Origin: JBOGCH01 sp051656645
GTDB lineage: Bacteria > Bacteroidota > Bacteroidia > Bacteroidales > Marinifilaceae
Length of the DNA: 64,000 bases
Assembly: GCA_051656645.1 (NCBI GenBank)
Contig: JBOGCH010000012.1
Span: 1 to 64,000 of the forward strand
Direction: 5' to 3'
The position numbers were made by a program, and so were the translations under genes. Numbering within the stretch: the stretch's first letter is position 1; each line of letters starts with the position of its first letter. Below are positions 9,275 through 17,036 of this stretch, one piece after another. A model generated the notes under the pieces. That model saw only the letters and a list, made by a program, of their open reading frames with translations, did not search any database and was not told where the DNA came from.

Positions 9275-11392
9275 ATGAAAAAAAATATATTATTCTTATT
9301 TATTCTATTTTTAGGCTTCTCTTGCTCAGACTTTCTTGAGGGAGATACACTTGATCCTGTTGTCGAAAAAGAACAAGAAAACAAAGGTGTCACAGTTCAA
9401 AATACGAGTTTGTATTTTGATGCAACAGGTGTACCTGCTGGACTTTCTCTCAGATCAATTGAAGGCAGTTGGACGCTTGAGGCGGATAAATCTTGCGACT
9501 GGATTAATGAAATTACACCATCTAGCGGTGCTGCAGGAAATGCTATTGTGGCTATTTCTCTTAAAGAAAATGCATCTATGGAGGATAGAGAGTCCATTTT
9601 AGTTCTACGCCATGAAGGAGGAGATACTTTGCATGTGCTTTTACATCAATACACCTATGAAACGAAATACAGTCGAAAAACAGATAGTTTAGCACTATTA
9701 GCGCTGTATAAGTCTTTGGATAAGTATGAAGCTTGGAGAACACCCTGGGATGAGAAAAAAAACATAACTACGTGGAATGGACTAACCTTTGAAGAGATAC
9801 GTGGTGAGCAACGTGTTGTAGGGATACGAATAATGGAATGGAATCAACAGGGTGAAGTTCCTAAGGAAATTGGCAATTTAAAGGAACTACGTAGTCTTTC
9901 AATTCAGGGAGGCTATATTCAAGGTAAAGTTCCGGATGCAATCACATCTCTACGTAAATTGGAAAGTTTTAATATTGCCTATGGTTCATCAACGGTATGG
10001 TATGTACCAACTACCACAAAAAATATGCTTTCCTTAAAGGAGTTTCGAAGTGGACAAATCCGAATTGCCTCCTCAACTCTTACTAATCTTTATGATTTAC
10101 CCAACGTGGAAACAATAGCATTGTCCGTCTTAGACGGGGAACTGCCGGATGGAATAAGTAAAATGGAACATCTTAAAGAGCTTAACTTAAGCATGTCTGG
10201 AGTTACCCAATTACCGGACGATTTAGGCAATGTAACATCATTAGAGATTATCAATCTAAGTAACTGTGGAAAGTTACGAGAAATACCCGTAACGCTTTCC
10301 AATGCAACTAATTTGAAAGTGGTAAAACTAAATGGATGCCCTGGTGTTATGGAGCTACCGGAAACCATGGGACAAATAAACACTTTGGAGGAATTAAATT
10401 TGTCAGGATGCGGTATTGCTACTTTACCTGAAAATATTACGGGATGGAAGAATCTTTTACTTCTAAACATTGAAAGATGCAATAACTTATTATCATTACC
10501 TGAAAACATTGGTGAACTACCTAAGCTAAAGCAATTTCAATTCTCAAATTGTTCCTCACTGCAGTCACTTCCGGAGTCAATAGTTAAATTGCCTATAGAG
10601 AATTTGAACTTATCAAATTGTAGCTCTTTAAGTACTTTACCGGAAAATATGGGGGAATTAAGTCAACTTACGGAGATTAATCTTTCCGGTTGTAGTTCAC
10701 TGTCCTTGTTGCCTGAGTCATTTGGACAATTGGCTAATTTAAAAAAGATTACATTTAGTACAGAGAATGAATTACAACTTCCTAGTAGCTTTGGGAATTT
10801 GGTAGCCTTAGAAACTATAAATGGTGGAAAATATGGAACTGGCCCTGGGGTAGTTGCCGATCTAAGTTTGTTTTCTACTCTAACATCTCTAAAGGTTTTA
10901 AATCTGTCTTCAAATCACGTAACAGGATCGTTGAGCAATCTTAAGGATTTAGTGAAGTTACAAGATGTTAATTTATCAAACACGAAGATTGATAAAAATG
11001 TCGATTTTAGTGCCTTTATAACTCCGCAGTTAAATACAATTATCCTTTCTGGAAATGGTTTACAAGGAACTCTTAACGGTATAACGCTAGGTGCTAATTT
11101 AACTCGTATTCAGTTGGATGATAATGAGCTTTCTGGAAATTTGCCGGAAGATATAACGAACTGCATCAAATTAACCACTTTGAATTTGACTAATAATAAC
11201 ATAACAGGGAATATTCCTGATAGTTATGCTTCTGAGACTATGAAATGGACTTGGGCAGGTCTTTTACTAAAAAATAACTGTATGTCAGGTAAAATTAGTA
11301 CTACAGTACAAAACAGTTCTTTTTGGAAACAACGTTGGTATCCTGATAACAACATTCTTCCACAAAAAGAAGGATTCGGTTTAGAGTTATAG
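9275..11392 (+). CDS. BACON and leucine-rich-repeat surface lipoprotein
   Basis: 705-residue lipoprotein (lipobox GFSC, Cys17) closing the susC operon. Residues about 40-125 form a BACON-type beta domain (ATGVPAGLSLRSIEGSWTLEA, CDWINEITPSSGAAGNAIVAIS, RESILVLRHEGGD). A linker follows, then a long leucine-rich-repeat array from about 190 to 680. The repeats have two styles: ordinary bacterial ones and a set such as LNLSNCSSLSTLPENMGELSQLTEINLSG (quoted only as example motif L-NLS-C-SL--LPE) that resembles plant LRRs. LRRs bind proteins or peptides, so with no glycosidase nearby this favours a protein or peptide ligand for the locus. That is inference. BACON domains are often linked to glycan or mucin contact. 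Confidence 0.85.
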   Translation: MKKNILFLFILFLGFSCSDFLEGDTLDPVVEKEQENKGVTVQNTSLYFDATGVPAGLSLRSIEGSWTLEADKSCDWINEITPSSGAAGNAIVAISLKENASMEDRESILVLRHEGGDTLHVLLHQYTYETKYSRKTDSLALLALYKSLDKYEAWRTPWDEKKNITTWNGLTFEEIRGEQRVVGIRIMEWNQQGEVPKEIGNLKELRSLSIQGGYIQGKVPDAITSLRKLESFNIAYGSSTVWYVPTTTKNMLSLKEFRSGQIRIASSTLTNLYDLPNVETIALSVLDGELPDGISKMEHLKELNLSMSGVTQLPDDLGNVTSLEIINLSNCGKLREIPVTLSNATNLKVVKLNGCPGVMELPETMGQINTLEELNLSGCGIATLPENITGWKNLLLLNIERCNNLLSLPENIGELPKLKQFQFSNCSSLQSLPESIVKLPIENLNLSNCSSLSTLPENMGELSQLTEINLSGCSSLSLLPESFGQLANLKKITFSTENELQLPSSFGNLVALETINGGKYGTGPGVVADLSLFSTLTSLKVLNLSSNHVTGSLSNLKDLVKLQDVNLSNTKIDKNVDFSAFITPQLNTIILSGNGLQGTLNGITLGANLTRIQLDDNELSGNLPEDITNCIKLTTLNLTNNNITGNIPDSYASETMKWTWAGLLLKNNCMSGKISTTVQNSSFWKQRWYPDNNILPQKEGFGLEL

Positions 11393-11401
11393 TATTAATT
11401 T

Positions 11402-11431
11402 AGGTGTGCGATGTGTAAATATCGCACACCT
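11402..11431 (+). terminator. Hairpin terminator after the susC operon
   Basis: A perfect 11-bp inverted repeat (11402-11412 with 11421-11431, AGGTGTGCGAT) around an 8-nt loop lies 10 nt after the LRR gene stop. The tail is AT-rich but not a clean T-run. It probably ends or reduces transcription before the thioredoxin gene. Confidence 0.7.
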
Positions 11432-11578
11432 AATATATATAGGGATAAAAGGTATCTCTCTATATATAATTGCAATTATTAATTGAATGAGCAATTAGTA
11501 TACTGTTAAGCAAAATGACAAAGTGAAAACTGAATAAATAATATTAGTATCTAGTTGTATACAAGTAAAAATTACGAA

Positions 11579-12670
11579 ATGAAATTATTAACTACCATTC
11601 TCATAATTACCTTATTTTGTTCATGTATGAGTGAGCAGAATAATAAGAGCGCAACACTACATGGTGAAGTTGCCGGAATAAGAGGTGTCAAGGATATTGC
11701 AATACAGTTTCCTAATGCACACCGTGATGATAACATACATAAAACACATGTAACTGCAGATAGTATTTTAAATTTTACAATAAATGCCGATACTACAAGG
11801 ATGGTTGTTGTACGTATTGGATATCATTCAATACCTTTATATCTAGAGGCACAAAACTATACGCTGAAACGTCAAGAGGGTAATCTGTATTTCGTTTCAG
11901 AAACGGAGAATTCTTTACAAAATCAATTAAATGATTATCTAATAAAGATAAAACGAAGAGATTCCCTCTATAATCTTATGCATGAGGAATTTGCTCAGAT
12001 TACAAGTGAAGATGAGAAACTAGATTTTCATAAAAAAATGAACCGTAAGTTTCAAGAAAGAGTGGATTATACAATACAAAATATAGCAAAATTTCAAAAC
12101 ACAGAAATTGCTACATATATAGCACATAGTAATTTGTATTTATGGGATATTGACTTTCTGAATTTTACTGCTGCAATAAAAGCCTTAGGAGCTGCTCCGG
12201 TAGGTGAGAGGATGTTAGTCAATATAAATTCTAAATATGATGCTGCTAAGCAGAAACAATTAACGGGTGCTGCCCCATCATTCAATTTATTATGTACTAA
12301 AGGAAATAACTATTCGTTGAATTCATTTAAAGGCAAATATTTATTAATTGATTTTTGGGCTTCTTGGTGTGCGCCATGCAGGTTAAAAAACAAGGAATTA
12401 AATAAGCAGTACAGTGAGTTAAGTAAGTTGAATTTAAATATAGTTTCAATCTCTTTAGACGATAATAAGAATAATTGGCTGAAGGCTGTGAAGGAGGATG
12501 ATATAAAATGGCTACAGTTATGTGATTTAAATGGTTTTAAAAATAGTACAGTTCGGAAAGAGTATAAAGTTGAGAATGTACCAACAATCTATTTAATATC
12601 GCCGCAAGGTGAAATTATTAGTAAAAATCCATCGATTGATGAAGTGAAGGAAATAATAGCAAGTCGCTGA
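11579..12670 (+). CDS. TlpA-like thioredoxin-fold lipoprotein
   Basis: Periplasmic or outer-membrane lipoprotein of 363 residues. The ATG at 11579 gives the signal peptide MKLLTTILIITLFCSC (Cys16); an in-frame TTG at 11555 is unlikely. An N-terminal DUF4369-like beta domain (about 30-115) and a helical linker precede a TlpA/AhpC-type thioredoxin domain from about 232 onward (APSFNLLCTKGNNYSLNSF, then LLIDFWASWCAPC). The CAPC redox pair lies near residues 264-267, and a cis-Pro loop is at VENVPTIYLI. The family reduces disulfides or thiols of exported proteins. Such genes commonly accompany Bacteroidota SusCD loci, but its target here is unknown. It has its own terminator. Confidence 0.88.
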   Translation: MKLLTTILIITLFCSCMSEQNNKSATLHGEVAGIRGVKDIAIQFPNAHRDDNIHKTHVTADSILNFTINADTTRMVVVRIGYHSIPLYLEAQNYTLKRQEGNLYFVSETENSLQNQLNDYLIKIKRRDSLYNLMHEEFAQITSEDEKLDFHKKMNRKFQERVDYTIQNIAKFQNTEIATYIAHSNLYLWDIDFLNFTAAIKALGAAPVGERMLVNINSKYDAAKQKQLTGAAPSFNLLCTKGNNYSLNSFKGKYLLIDFWASWCAPCRLKNKELNKQYSELSKLNLNIVSISLDDNKNNWLKAVKEDDIKWLQLCDLNGFKNSTVRKEYKVENVPTIYLISPQGEIISKNPSIDEVKEIIASR

Positions 12671-12723
12671 CTTTAGGTTGTGAGCACCTTTCTATAGTGT
12701 TTGTAATATGTCATATATAGAGC

Positions 12724-12763
12724 AATATTGCGAAGTTATGGAGAGATGTTCGCAATATTTTTT
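12724..12763 (+). terminator. Rho-independent terminator after the thioredoxin gene
   Basis: AATATTGCGAA (12724-12734) pairs perfectly with TTCGCAATATT (12749-12759) and is followed by a run of T to 12763. This separates the thioredoxin gene from the amidohydrolase that starts 27 nt later. Confidence 0.85.
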
Positions 12764-12789
12764 GTATCAATATCTAAAAATGAGAATCA

Positions 12790-14046
12790 ATGAATATAAG
12801 GTTAGTATTTGTTTTAGTACTATTTTTTCTGTCAGTAGCGCTAACTGGACAGTCTAAAAATATTTTATTAAAGAATGGGAATGTTGTTAACGTTAAATCA
12901 GGAGAAATATTAAGGCAAACGGATATACTTATTGCTAATGAAAAGATAATAAATGTTGGTAAAAGTATTAGATATAATAAGAGGAATACACATATAGTCG
13001 ATTTAACGAATAAGTATGTAATACCAGGTTTAATAGATGCTCACGTTCATATGGGTAACGATCCTAATGAAGAGTACGGAAGTAATAAATTAAATTGCGA
13101 CTATATGCTGAGACATGGTATTACATCTGTACGTGATGGCGGTGGAGATGCAAGAATATTGAAAAAACTAAAAGACTCCATTGATGCAGGAATTTATGTC
13201 GGTCCAAATATATATTATTCAGCATTTCTAGGTGGTAGTTCCTATTTTAAGGATAATGACCGAGAATCTATTATGACAAAAGACTGGCCTTCTCAATATG
13301 CTCCATGGATGCAGCAAATTTTACCGGAATCTAATCTTGATAGTGTAATGACAGTAATAAAGCAATGGGGAATAACGGGTATAAAGATTTATGGAGGGTT
13401 TGACTATGCCATGGTAGAAAAAATGGTTAACTGTGCCAATAAACATGGTTTAGAAACATGGGGACATGCAACATTGATGCCTGCAAAACCGTCGGAAATG
13501 GCCAAAGCCGGAGTAAAGGTGTTGTCGCATGCGTATTTGCTAGAATGGGAGCAGATTGATGAGCTTAAAGATGATATGATGGCTTGTTATGGGTTATATT
13601 ATAATAAACTTAATCATGAAGATTTGCATATGGATTCCTTTATTGCTCTAATGAAAAAGAACGATTTGATATTTGATCCAACGCTTTACTTATGTAAGCA
13701 AAACGGTATGGATTGGTCCTTTGAGGTTGTGAGAAAATTAAATGCGGCGGGTGTGAGAATTTGTGCCGGAACGGATTATATTAACGATGTAAGCAGAAAT
13801 AATCCATACCTAATTGATGAACTGGGTATTTATGTCAACAATTGTGGATTAACGCTTTTACAGGCTTTACAGGCTGCAACAATTAATGGAGCTGATGTTT
13901 TGGGATTATCTAAACAAAAAGGGGTAATTAAAAAGGGCTATGATGCTGATTTAGTTGTTTTGGATGATAATCCGCTTAAAACATTGGAAGCATTGTCTAA
14001 AATTAATACCGTAATAAAAGGGGGTATTATTCTCGAAGCAAAATAA
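12790..14046 (+). CDS. Exported amidohydrolase-superfamily metal-dependent hydrolase
   Basis: 418-residue hydrolase with a cleavable signal peptide (MNIRLVFVLVLFFLSVALTGQ), so it acts in the periplasm. Metal ligands of the imidazolonepropionase/prolidase-like amidohydrolase group are visible: HVH in DAHVHMG (about residues 84-86), the lysine of GIKIYGG (about 199, the expected carboxylated bridge), His of WGHATL (about 225), His of LSHAYL (about 245) and Asp of AGTDY (about 327). The C-terminal GVIKKGYDADLVVLDDNPL is the family's usual closing strand. Relatives include Xaa-Arg and Xaa-Pro dipeptidases, so action on peptides imported by the upstream SusCD system is possible. The substrate is not established. 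Confidence 0.85.
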   Translation: MNIRLVFVLVLFFLSVALTGQSKNILLKNGNVVNVKSGEILRQTDILIANEKIINVGKSIRYNKRNTHIVDLTNKYVIPGLIDAHVHMGNDPNEEYGSNKLNCDYMLRHGITSVRDGGGDARILKKLKDSIDAGIYVGPNIYYSAFLGGSSYFKDNDRESIMTKDWPSQYAPWMQQILPESNLDSVMTVIKQWGITGIKIYGGFDYAMVEKMVNCANKHGLETWGHATLMPAKPSEMAKAGVKVLSHAYLLEWEQIDELKDDMMACYGLYYNKLNHEDLHMDSFIALMKKNDLIFDPTLYLCKQNGMDWSFEVVRKLNAAGVRICAGTDYINDVSRNNPYLIDELGIYVNNCGLTLLQALQAATINGADVLGLSKQKGVIKKGYDADLVVLDDNPLKTLEALSKINTVIKGGIILEAK

Positions 14047-14073
14047 TAGAGAATATGCCTTCTTATGCATATT

Positions 14074-14127
14074 ATTACAATACGCAGAGTATGTGCCATA
14101 AACGACACATGCTCTGCGTATTGTAAT
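14074..14127. terminator. Strong bidirectional terminator hairpin
   Basis: A 22-bp stem with one G-T pair (14074-14095 with 14106-14127) and a 10-nt loop lies between two converging genes. Both flanks are AT-rich. It probably ends transcription of the amidohydrolase from the left and the lipoprotein gene from the right. Confidence 0.8.
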
Positions 14128-14146
14128 GATATTGTATATTATATTG

Positions 14147-14899
14147 TTAGATAACAATTACCGGATCTAGCTGTTGTGCTTTTTCTGCGCATTGTTGTAA
14201 GTTTGCGTTTACAGCATTTACTTGTTCTAGTTGTTCGGCAGTGAACTGATTGGCAGTGATGCCTTCATTTACTTTATCTCTTAATTTATGAACAACGCTG
14301 ATAAGTTGATTGATATTTCGGAGGTTCAAAGCGTCTAGTTTCGCCTTGTCGCCTGCAGTTAATTGCAAGGAAAGTAAGTTTACATATTCCTCATATTTGT
14401 TGATAATAATTTCCCAATTCATAGGATTGTGTAGAGGGACTATGTCAATGCCTTTGATAACTGCTTGCGTTGTGGATTCAAATATTGTTGTACGCTCGTT
14501 ATTTGGAAGTTCAAAGTTTGCAAAAGTAAAATATTGTTGGGAGTTTACTGGTTTTTTGATGAACTCGTTGAAGATATTAAACTGATCTTCTTTAGCAAAT
14601 ACCAAGTTTCCTTTATATATATCTTGGCCCTTGCTGTCTTGCAATTGCATTGTGGGATTCCAACACAGAACCATACAGGAGTCCGGATTCATAACGTTGT
14701 TAATGTTAAATAAGACTGATATATAGATATCGGCATCGTTAATTTGTTGAATCATATATTTCTCTGGTAATACATATAGGTATTTAGCCGCATTGCCTTG
14801 AAAAGTTATTTTATTACCGTCAATGACTGCACTATGATTTTTGCATGAAGATACAATGCTAATTATTACAAATAGTAATAGGTATTTAAAATTTCTCAT
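14147..14899 (-). CDS. Lipoprotein of unknown function
   Basis: I do not recognise this 250-residue protein. The signal peptide MRNFKYLLLFVIISIVSSC ends in a lipobox Cys19, so it is an exported lipoprotein. The first half (about 25-130) is beta-rich, with hydrophobic strands such as DADIYISVLFNINNV and MVLCWNP. The last 90 residues are predicted helical and rich in Asn, Gln and Ala (LSLQLTAGDKAKLDALNLRNIN and TAEQLEQVNAVNANLQQCAEKAQQ), probably a coiled coil. It stands alone on the minus strand between a convergent neighbour and the structured repeat at 15046-15150, so context gives no hint of function. Confidence 0.8.
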   Translation of the reverse strand: MRNFKYLLLFVIISIVSSCKNHSAVIDGNKITFQGNAAKYLYVLPEKYMIQQINDADIYISVLFNINNVMNPDSCMVLCWNPTMQLQDSKGQDIYKGNLVFAKEDQFNIFNEFIKKPVNSQQYFTFANFELPNNERTTIFESTTQAVIKGIDIVPLHNPMNWEIIINKYEEYVNLLSLQLTAGDKAKLDALNLRNINQLISVVHKLRDKVNEGITANQFTAEQLEQVNAVNANLQQCAEKAQQLDPVIVI

Positions 14900-15045
14900 T
14901 TCTTAATATCGTTAAGCTAGTTAATAGTACAGCTTTTACGTATAAGTAAATGCAGATGTAGGTAAAATAAAGTTAAAATAAAATAAATAGTATCTTTTGT
15001 AACCAACTTGATAATTACATAGCAGGCTCTTGTGTCCCTGTTAAG

Positions 15046-15150
15046 GGTATCGACTAGGTTACGGCAAGGTATCGACTAGGTTTCGACTACTATGACACCC
15101 CAATACTAGTCGAAACCTAGTCGTAACCTAGTCGATACCTAGTAGAAACC
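15046..15150. repeat. Intergenic 11-bp unit inverted tandem element, copy 1
   Basis: Four 11-bp units (15046-15089: GGTATCGACTA, GGTTACGGCAA, GGTATCGACTA, GGTTTCGACTA), a 17-nt spacer (15090-15106) and four units in inverted orientation (15107-15150: TAGTCGAAACC, TAGTCGTAACC, TAGTCGATACC, TAGTAGAAACC). The arms can pair over most of their length, and CTCTTGTG/CACAAGAG at 15027-15034 and 15151-15158 extend the symmetry. The same architecture with the same spacer length recurs at 47513-47617. It lies 105 nt downstream of the NUDIX gene stop, in a 355-bp stretch without a gene. Function unknown. Confidence 0.9.
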
Positions 15151-15254
15151 CACAAGAGGAATGCACCTGGCATCAAACCATTTTTTGGCGAATTTTTGTT
15201 GAGAGAATATTTCGTAGCAGGTGTTTTAAACTCCTTTTTGAGTTGCTGCTAGTG

Positions 15255-15872
15255 TCAGTTTATTGCTCTGTTTTGATATATCCATTCAAATATAGGGATT
15301 AAGGAGGGGAATATTTTGGCTAAACAGGACGGAATGGCAGATATGTCTAACCAAAACACCTCCTCAATACCCTCCTCTGTTTGTGGTTGGATGTGGTTAA
15401 TGTTTTTGGCACGCATTTCAAACCAGTGGCTTTGTTTTAGTCGCCATTCGTTTTGGTAAGGATAAATGTGATAGGTGGAAGGGAGTGGGGTAACAATTTC
15501 AATGTCTTTTACACCACACTCTTCTTCGACTTCGCGGATGGCACAATCCGGAATTTCCTCGTTTAACTCCACATGTCCCTTAGGTAAGTCCAACATTCCC
15601 ATACGCATAATGGCTAATACGCTGTTTTGGTCTATGACGGCTCCACCGGCGGCATGCACAAACGTAAATAGGGATTTGAAGTGAGTAAATAGAGTTTCTG
15701 CGTTTGTGTGGTAAATAATAATATTGAATGAATGTTTTTGTTCAATATTGTCATAAACCAGTGTGCGCATTTCTTGTACATTGGTAAAAATGTGTATATC
15801 CTCGCTCTTTTTGATTAAATTGCGGTCATCTGTGAGCAAAAAGGAGCTCTCTTTAAAAAATACTTTGTACAT
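15255..15872 (-). CDS. NUDIX hydrolase
   Basis: 205-residue protein with a complete Nudix box at residues 99-121 (GHVELNEEIPDCAIREVEEE then CGV; G-x5-E-x7-REUxEExGU satisfied). It should hydrolyse a nucleoside diphosphate linked to another group, using Mg. The N-terminal 70 residues carry no known motif and may set the specificity. The gene is divergent from pyrE with 52 bp between them, and its promoter can be seen in that gap. The precise substrate cannot be assigned. Confidence 0.88.
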   Translation of the reverse strand: MYKVFFKESSFLLTDDRNLIKKSEDIHIFTNVQEMRTLVYDNIEQKHSFNIIIYHTNAETLFTHFKSLFTFVHAAGGAVIDQNSVLAIMRMGMLDLPKGHVELNEEIPDCAIREVEEECGVKDIEIVTPLPSTYHIYPYQNEWRLKQSHWFEMRAKNINHIQPQTEEGIEEVFWLDISAIPSCLAKIFPSLIPIFEWIYQNRAIN

Positions 15873-15882
15873 TTGTCTTCTG

Positions 15883-15912
15883 CAAAGTGAATGATATTAT
15901 TAATAATACAAA
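15883..15912 (-). promoter_or_regulatory. Promoter of the NUDIX gene
   Basis: On the minus strand TTTG (15909-15912) is followed after 18 nt by TCACTTTG (15883-15890), one base off the Bacteroidota -7 consensus TAnnTTTG. It lies 10 nt from the ATG. A plus-strand TACATTTG at 15868-15875 may serve pyrE, so the two promoters would overlap. Confidence 0.5.
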
Positions 15913-15924
15913 AATAGTAAATAT

Positions 15925-16554
15925 ATGAACACAGTAGCAGAAAAAGTGGCTTCCTATTTATTGGATATTAAAGCTATCAAATTAGCCCCACAAGAACCTT
16001 TTACATGGGCATCAGGATGGAAATCGCCAATCTATTGCGATAATCGTAAAACCTTATCTTATCCAGAAGTACGTAGTTATATTAAAGAGCAGTTTGCTGC
16101 AATGGTACGCGAAAAGTATCCACAAGCGGACGTTGTTGCAGGTGTTGCTACTGGAGCAATTGCACAAGGTGCTTTAGTTGCCGATGTATTGGGCTTACCA
16201 TTCATTTATGTACGTTCGTCAGCTAAGGATCACGGATTGGCTAACCTTATTGAAGGTGAGTACAAACCGGGACAAAAAGTAGTAGTTATTGAGGATTTAA
16301 TTTCTACCGGAGGTTCAAGTCTTAAAGCTGTTGAGGCTTTACGTGAGGCTGGATGCGAAGTGTTGGGAATGTGTGCTATCTTCACTTATGGATTTAAGAA
16401 AGCGGAAGAGAATTTCGCAAAAGCTGGTTGTGAATTGAGTACATTGAGTAATTACGATGCTTTGATAGACAATGCGCTTTCAACAGGTTACGTACAAGAG
16501 GATCAGGTAGAGAAATTAAAAGAGTGGCGTTTGAGCCCTGAAACTTATAAATAA
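15925..16554 (+). CDS. pyrE: Orotate phosphoribosyltransferase
   Basis: Converts orotate and PRPP to orotidine 5'-monophosphate in de novo pyrimidine synthesis. Residues: 209, the normal length. The PRPP-binding loop VVVIEDLISTGGSS lies at about 121-134. Also seen are FTWASGWKSPIYCDNRKTLSYP near residue 25 (quoted as the substrate loop ending CDNRKTLSYP) and the catalytic flexible loop SSAKDHGLANLIEG near 102-115. It starts after a short divergent region and is followed 5 nt later by an SRPBCC gene, a pairing common in Bacteroidota. Soluble cytoplasmic enzyme. Confidence 0.96.
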   Translation: MNTVAEKVASYLLDIKAIKLAPQEPFTWASGWKSPIYCDNRKTLSYPEVRSYIKEQFAAMVREKYPQADVVAGVATGAIAQGALVADVLGLPFIYVRSSAKDHGLANLIEGEYKPGQKVVVIEDLISTGGSSLKAVEALREAGCEVLGMCAIFTYGFKKAEENFAKAGCELSTLSNYDALIDNALSTGYVQEDQVEKLKEWRLSPETYK

Positions 16555-16559
16555 TAAGC

Positions 16560-17036
16560 ATGTCGACAACAAAGATAGAGAGCGAAATAGTAAAGGTTGA
16601 CGCCGCTGTTGCGTCTGTGTACGGATTCCTTTCGGACTTTGAGAAGATAGGTAAAGTGGTAGAGCAGGTTAAGAATGCACCTATGCCGGATAATGCGGAT
16701 GTTAAAAAGATGTCCGAGATGGTGAAAGGTGTTCGTTTTGACGGTGATACCTGCTATGTTTTGCTTGACAAAATTGGCGAATTAGGAATTTCTATTGTTG
16801 AGCGTGAGGAGAACAAAATGGTTAAATTGAAAGAAAACGGAGCGTTGCCTTTTGATTTTACACTTTGGATTCAAGTAATTGAAAAAGGTCCTTACGATAC
16901 ACGTATGAAGATTACCTTACATGCCGAATTAAACATGATGATGAAGATGATGCTGAAAGGTAAACTTTCTAAGGGTGTTAACAGTATGGCCGAAGGATTG
17001 GCTAAATTGCCATATGCTTCTTTAAACGCGCTTTAA
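16560..17036 (+). CDS. SRPBCC (START-like) family protein
   Basis: 158-residue cytoplasmic protein with the START-like fold pattern: IESEIVKVDAAVASVYGFLSDFEKIGKVV at the N-terminus, central strands, and a long C-terminal helix with MNMMMKMMLKGKLSKGVNSMAEGLAKL. Such proteins bind hydrophobic ligands, but no ligand or reaction is known for this branch. It follows pyrE by 5 nt and is probably cotranscribed. Its stop codon overlaps the end of the converging comM gene by 4 bp. Confidence 0.8.
   Translation: MSTTKIESEIVKVDAAVASVYGFLSDFEKIGKVVEQVKNAPMPDNADVKKMSEMVKGVRFDGDTCYVLLDKIGELGISIVEREENKMVKLKENGALPFDFTLWIQVIEKGPYDTRMKITLHAELNMMMKMMLKGKLSKGVNSMAEGLAKLPYASLNAL

Noticed and set aside
10090..10509. 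139-codon ORF opposite the LRR gene
   Set aside because: It is the antisense shadow of a repetitive coding region with a firm domain assignment on the plus strand.
15046..15150. CRISPR array at the 11-bp repeats
   Set aside because: Units are only 11 bp, have no spacers and are inverted about a centre; no cas gene is present.
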